A DNA stretch of 6,533 nucleotides from DATGKR01 sp035294565. GTDB taxonomy: Bacteria; Actinomycetota; Acidimicrobiia; Acidimicrobiales; Palsa-688. The stretch spans positions 1 to 6,533 of the forward strand of contig DATGKR010000042.1 of the NCBI GenBank assembly GCA_035294565.1. The letters are read 5' to 3'. The stretch's first letter is position 1. Each line of letters begins with the position of its first letter. Positions 5,132 through 6,533 of this stretch are shown piece after piece. The notes beneath the pieces are model-generated. The model was not told where the DNA came from. It did not search any database and saw only the letters and a list, made by a program, of their open reading frames with translations. The translations under genes and the position numbers were made by a program.

Positions 5132-6533
5132 CTAGCCATGGGCCGCCGCCATGACCGCTTCGTCAACGGGACGGCCGGTGCGCTCCGCCTCGCGGCGGGC
5201 CTCCAGCACCCTCTTGTAGTCGCGGGGCATCACCTTGACGAACTCCGCCCCCGCGCCGGGCCATCGCGACAGCAGCCGCCCGGCGACCATGGAGCCGGTC
5301 TCGTCGGCGTGGCGGCGCAGCACCTCTCCCAGCCAGTCGACGTCCCCCTCGTCGCAGTCCTCCAGGTCGACCATCTCACCGTTGAGGTGGGCGCCGAACC
5401 TGCCGGCCGGATCCCACACGAAGGCGACCCCACCGGACATGCCGGCACCGAAGTTGCGGCCGGTCGCCCCGAGGACGACCGCCCGGCCGCCCGTCATGTA
5501 CTCGCAGCCGTGGTCGCCGACTCCCTCGACGACGGCCAGCGCCCCGGAGTTGCGGACGCAGAACCGCTCGCCGACGACGCCCCGGATGAAAACCTCGCCG
5601 CCGGTGGCACCGTAGAGGATCACGTTGCCGGCGATGATCTGCTCTTCGGCGACGAAGGAAGGCGGGGCGTCGAGGGGCGGACGGACGACGATCCGCCCGC
5701 CCGACAACCCCTTCCCGAGGTAGTCGTTGGCGTCGCCCTCCAGGCGCAAAGTGATGCCGCGGGGCAGGAAAGCCCCGAAGCTCTGCCCCGCCGAGCCGGC
5801 GAAGGAGATGTCGATCGTCCCGTCCGGCAGCCCGGCGCCGCCGTAACGGCGGGACACTTCTGCCCCGAGCATCGTCCCCACAGTGCGGTTCACGTTCCTG
5901 ATCGGCATCGACAACGCCACCGGTCTGGCGTCCTCGAGCGCCGTCCTGCACTCCTCGATCAGGCGGCGGTCGAGCGCCCTGTCGAGCCCGTGGTCCTGCG
6001 CCGACACGCAGCGGCGGGGTTCGCCGTCGGCCGCCTCGGGCACGGTGAGGATCGGAGAGAGATCCAGGCCCTTCGCCTTCCAGTGCTCCACGGCGGTGAC
6101 CGTGTCGAGCAGCTCGGGATGCCCGATGATCTCGTCGAGGGAACGGAAGCCCATCGCCGCCAGCCACTCGCGGACCTCCTCGGCGATGTACTCGAAGAAG
6201 GTGACCACGAACTCGGGCCGGCCGCTGAAACGCTTGCGCAGCTCGGGGTTCTGCGTGGCGATCCCCACCGGGCAGGTGTCCAGGTGGCAGACGCGCATCA
6301 TGATGCAGCCCGACACGACCAGCGGGGCGGTGGCGAAGCCGTATTCTTCGGCCCCGAGCAGGGCGGCGATCACCACGTCCCGGCCCGTCTTCAACTGGCC
6401 GTCGACCTGCACGACGATCCTGTCGCGCAGGCGGTTGAGCATCAACGTCTGCTGCGTCTCGGCCAGGCCCAGCTCCCACGGGGCGCCGGCGTGCTTGATG
6501 GAGTTCAGCGGTGAGGCGCCGGTGCCTCCGTCG
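5132..6533 (-). CDS. gltB: Glutamate synthase [NADPH] large subunit, C-terminal part (5' end outside window)
   Basis: The frame is open from the right edge (first full codon at 6532) and ends at TAG 5132-5134, giving 466 residues, roughly the last third of a subunit usually near 1,500 residues. It begins inside the FMN-binding synthase domain with D-G-G-T-G-A-S-P-L-N-S-I-K-H-A-G, then W-E-L-G-L-A-E-T and D-G-Q-L-K-T-G-R-D-V. The 3Fe-4S cysteines appear as C-x5-C-x4-C (C-I-M-M-R-V-C-H-L-D-T-C-P-V-G; visible residues 76, 82, 87). The C-terminal Gly-rich beta-helix (GXGXG) domain spans about visible residues 210-400, with S-F-G-A-F-L, D-Y-L-G-K-G-L-S-G-G, N-V-I-L-Y-G-A-T-G-G and C-E-Y-M-T-G-G. 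It ends in the usual F-V-K-V-M-P-R-D-Y-K-R-V-L. The glutaminase domain is upstream of the window. GltB forms 2-oxoglutarate-dependent glutamate with GltD, encoded 59 bases downstream. The TTG at 6445 is internal, not a start. No defect is seen in the visible part. Confidence 0.97.
   Translation of the reverse strand, partial: DGGTGASPLNSIKHAGAPWELGLAETQQTLMLNRLRDRIVVQVDGQLKTGRDVVIAALLGAEEYGFATAPLVVSGCIMMRVCHLDTCPVGIATQNPELRKRFSGRPEFVVTFFEYIAEEVREWLAAMGFRSLDEIIGHPELLDTVTAVEHWKAKGLDLSPILTVPEAADGEPRRCVSAQDHGLDRALDRRLIEECRTALEDARPVALSMPIRNVNRTVGTMLGAEVSRRYGGAGLPDGTIDISFAGSAGQSFGAFLPRGITLRLEGDANDYLGKGLSGGRIVVRPPLDAPPSFVAEEQIIAGNVILYGATGGEVFIRGVVGERFCVRNSGALAVVEGVGDHGCEYMTGGRAVVLGATGRNFGAGMSGGVAFVWDPAGRFGAHLNGEMVDLEDCDEGDVDWLGEVLRRHADETGSMVAGRLLSRWPGAGAEFVKVMPRDYKRVLEARREAERTGRPVDEAVMAAAHG

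Noticed and set aside
4050..5135. Plus-strand open frame (361 codons) opposite gltD
   Set aside because: It is antisense to well-conserved GltD motifs, has low-complexity Arg/Gly/Val composition and runs past the gltD start into the hairpin region. It is a GC-rich shadow frame.
5138..6514. Long plus-strand open frame (458 codons) opposite gltB
   Set aside because: The opposite strand encodes an intact, clearly recognisable GltB. The plus-strand translation has no family-like motifs and is biased to Arg, Gly, Ala and Asp, as expected of an antisense frame in GC-rich DNA.

Overview
This window is GC-rich chromosomal DNA, probably from an actinobacterium. The evidence is the heavy G/C bias at third codon positions, the many GTG starts, stem-loop terminators without T tracts, and -10 boxes placed right next to start codons. 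An Acidimicrobiia-like lineage is plausible but cannot be established from this sequence alone. Both ends cut through genes.

Layout. On the plus strand lie the C-terminal part of a TetR-type regulator (1-411), a UUCG-loop hairpin that probably terminates it (419-436), and a complete amidase-signature hydrolase resembling 6-aminohexanoate-cyclic-dimer hydrolase NylA (486-1919). A perfect 11-bp inverted repeat (1926-1956) separates the amidase from a convergent block. The rest is on the minus strand. In transcription order it holds gltB (3' part only, entering from the right edge), gltD, a COG4315-type secreted lipoprotein, an unrecognised acidic 128-residue protein, and a four-helix membrane protein with a strongly basic tail.

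How the genes work together. GltB and GltD form NADPH-dependent glutamate synthase (GOGAT), which makes glutamate from glutamine and 2-oxoglutarate. All visible iron-sulfur, FAD and NADPH motifs are intact. The two cistrons are 59 bases apart and the gap holds a perfect 8-bp hairpin. The lipoprotein is 106 bases further on, with its own strong ribosome binding site. The last two small genes are almost fused (one base between stop and start), and a candidate leaderless promoter lies just before the first of them. The TetR fragment and the amidase are neighbours on the same strand, so the regulator may control the amidase, but this is inference.

I found no mobile element, CRISPR array, tRNA or rRNA, and no convincing new multi-gene system. 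The most useful observations are start-site corrections for the amidase, lipoprotein and gltD, two candidate leaderless promoters, three strong hairpins, and the unrecognised two-gene pair at 1959-2910. No gene-free stretch exceeds about 110 bases.
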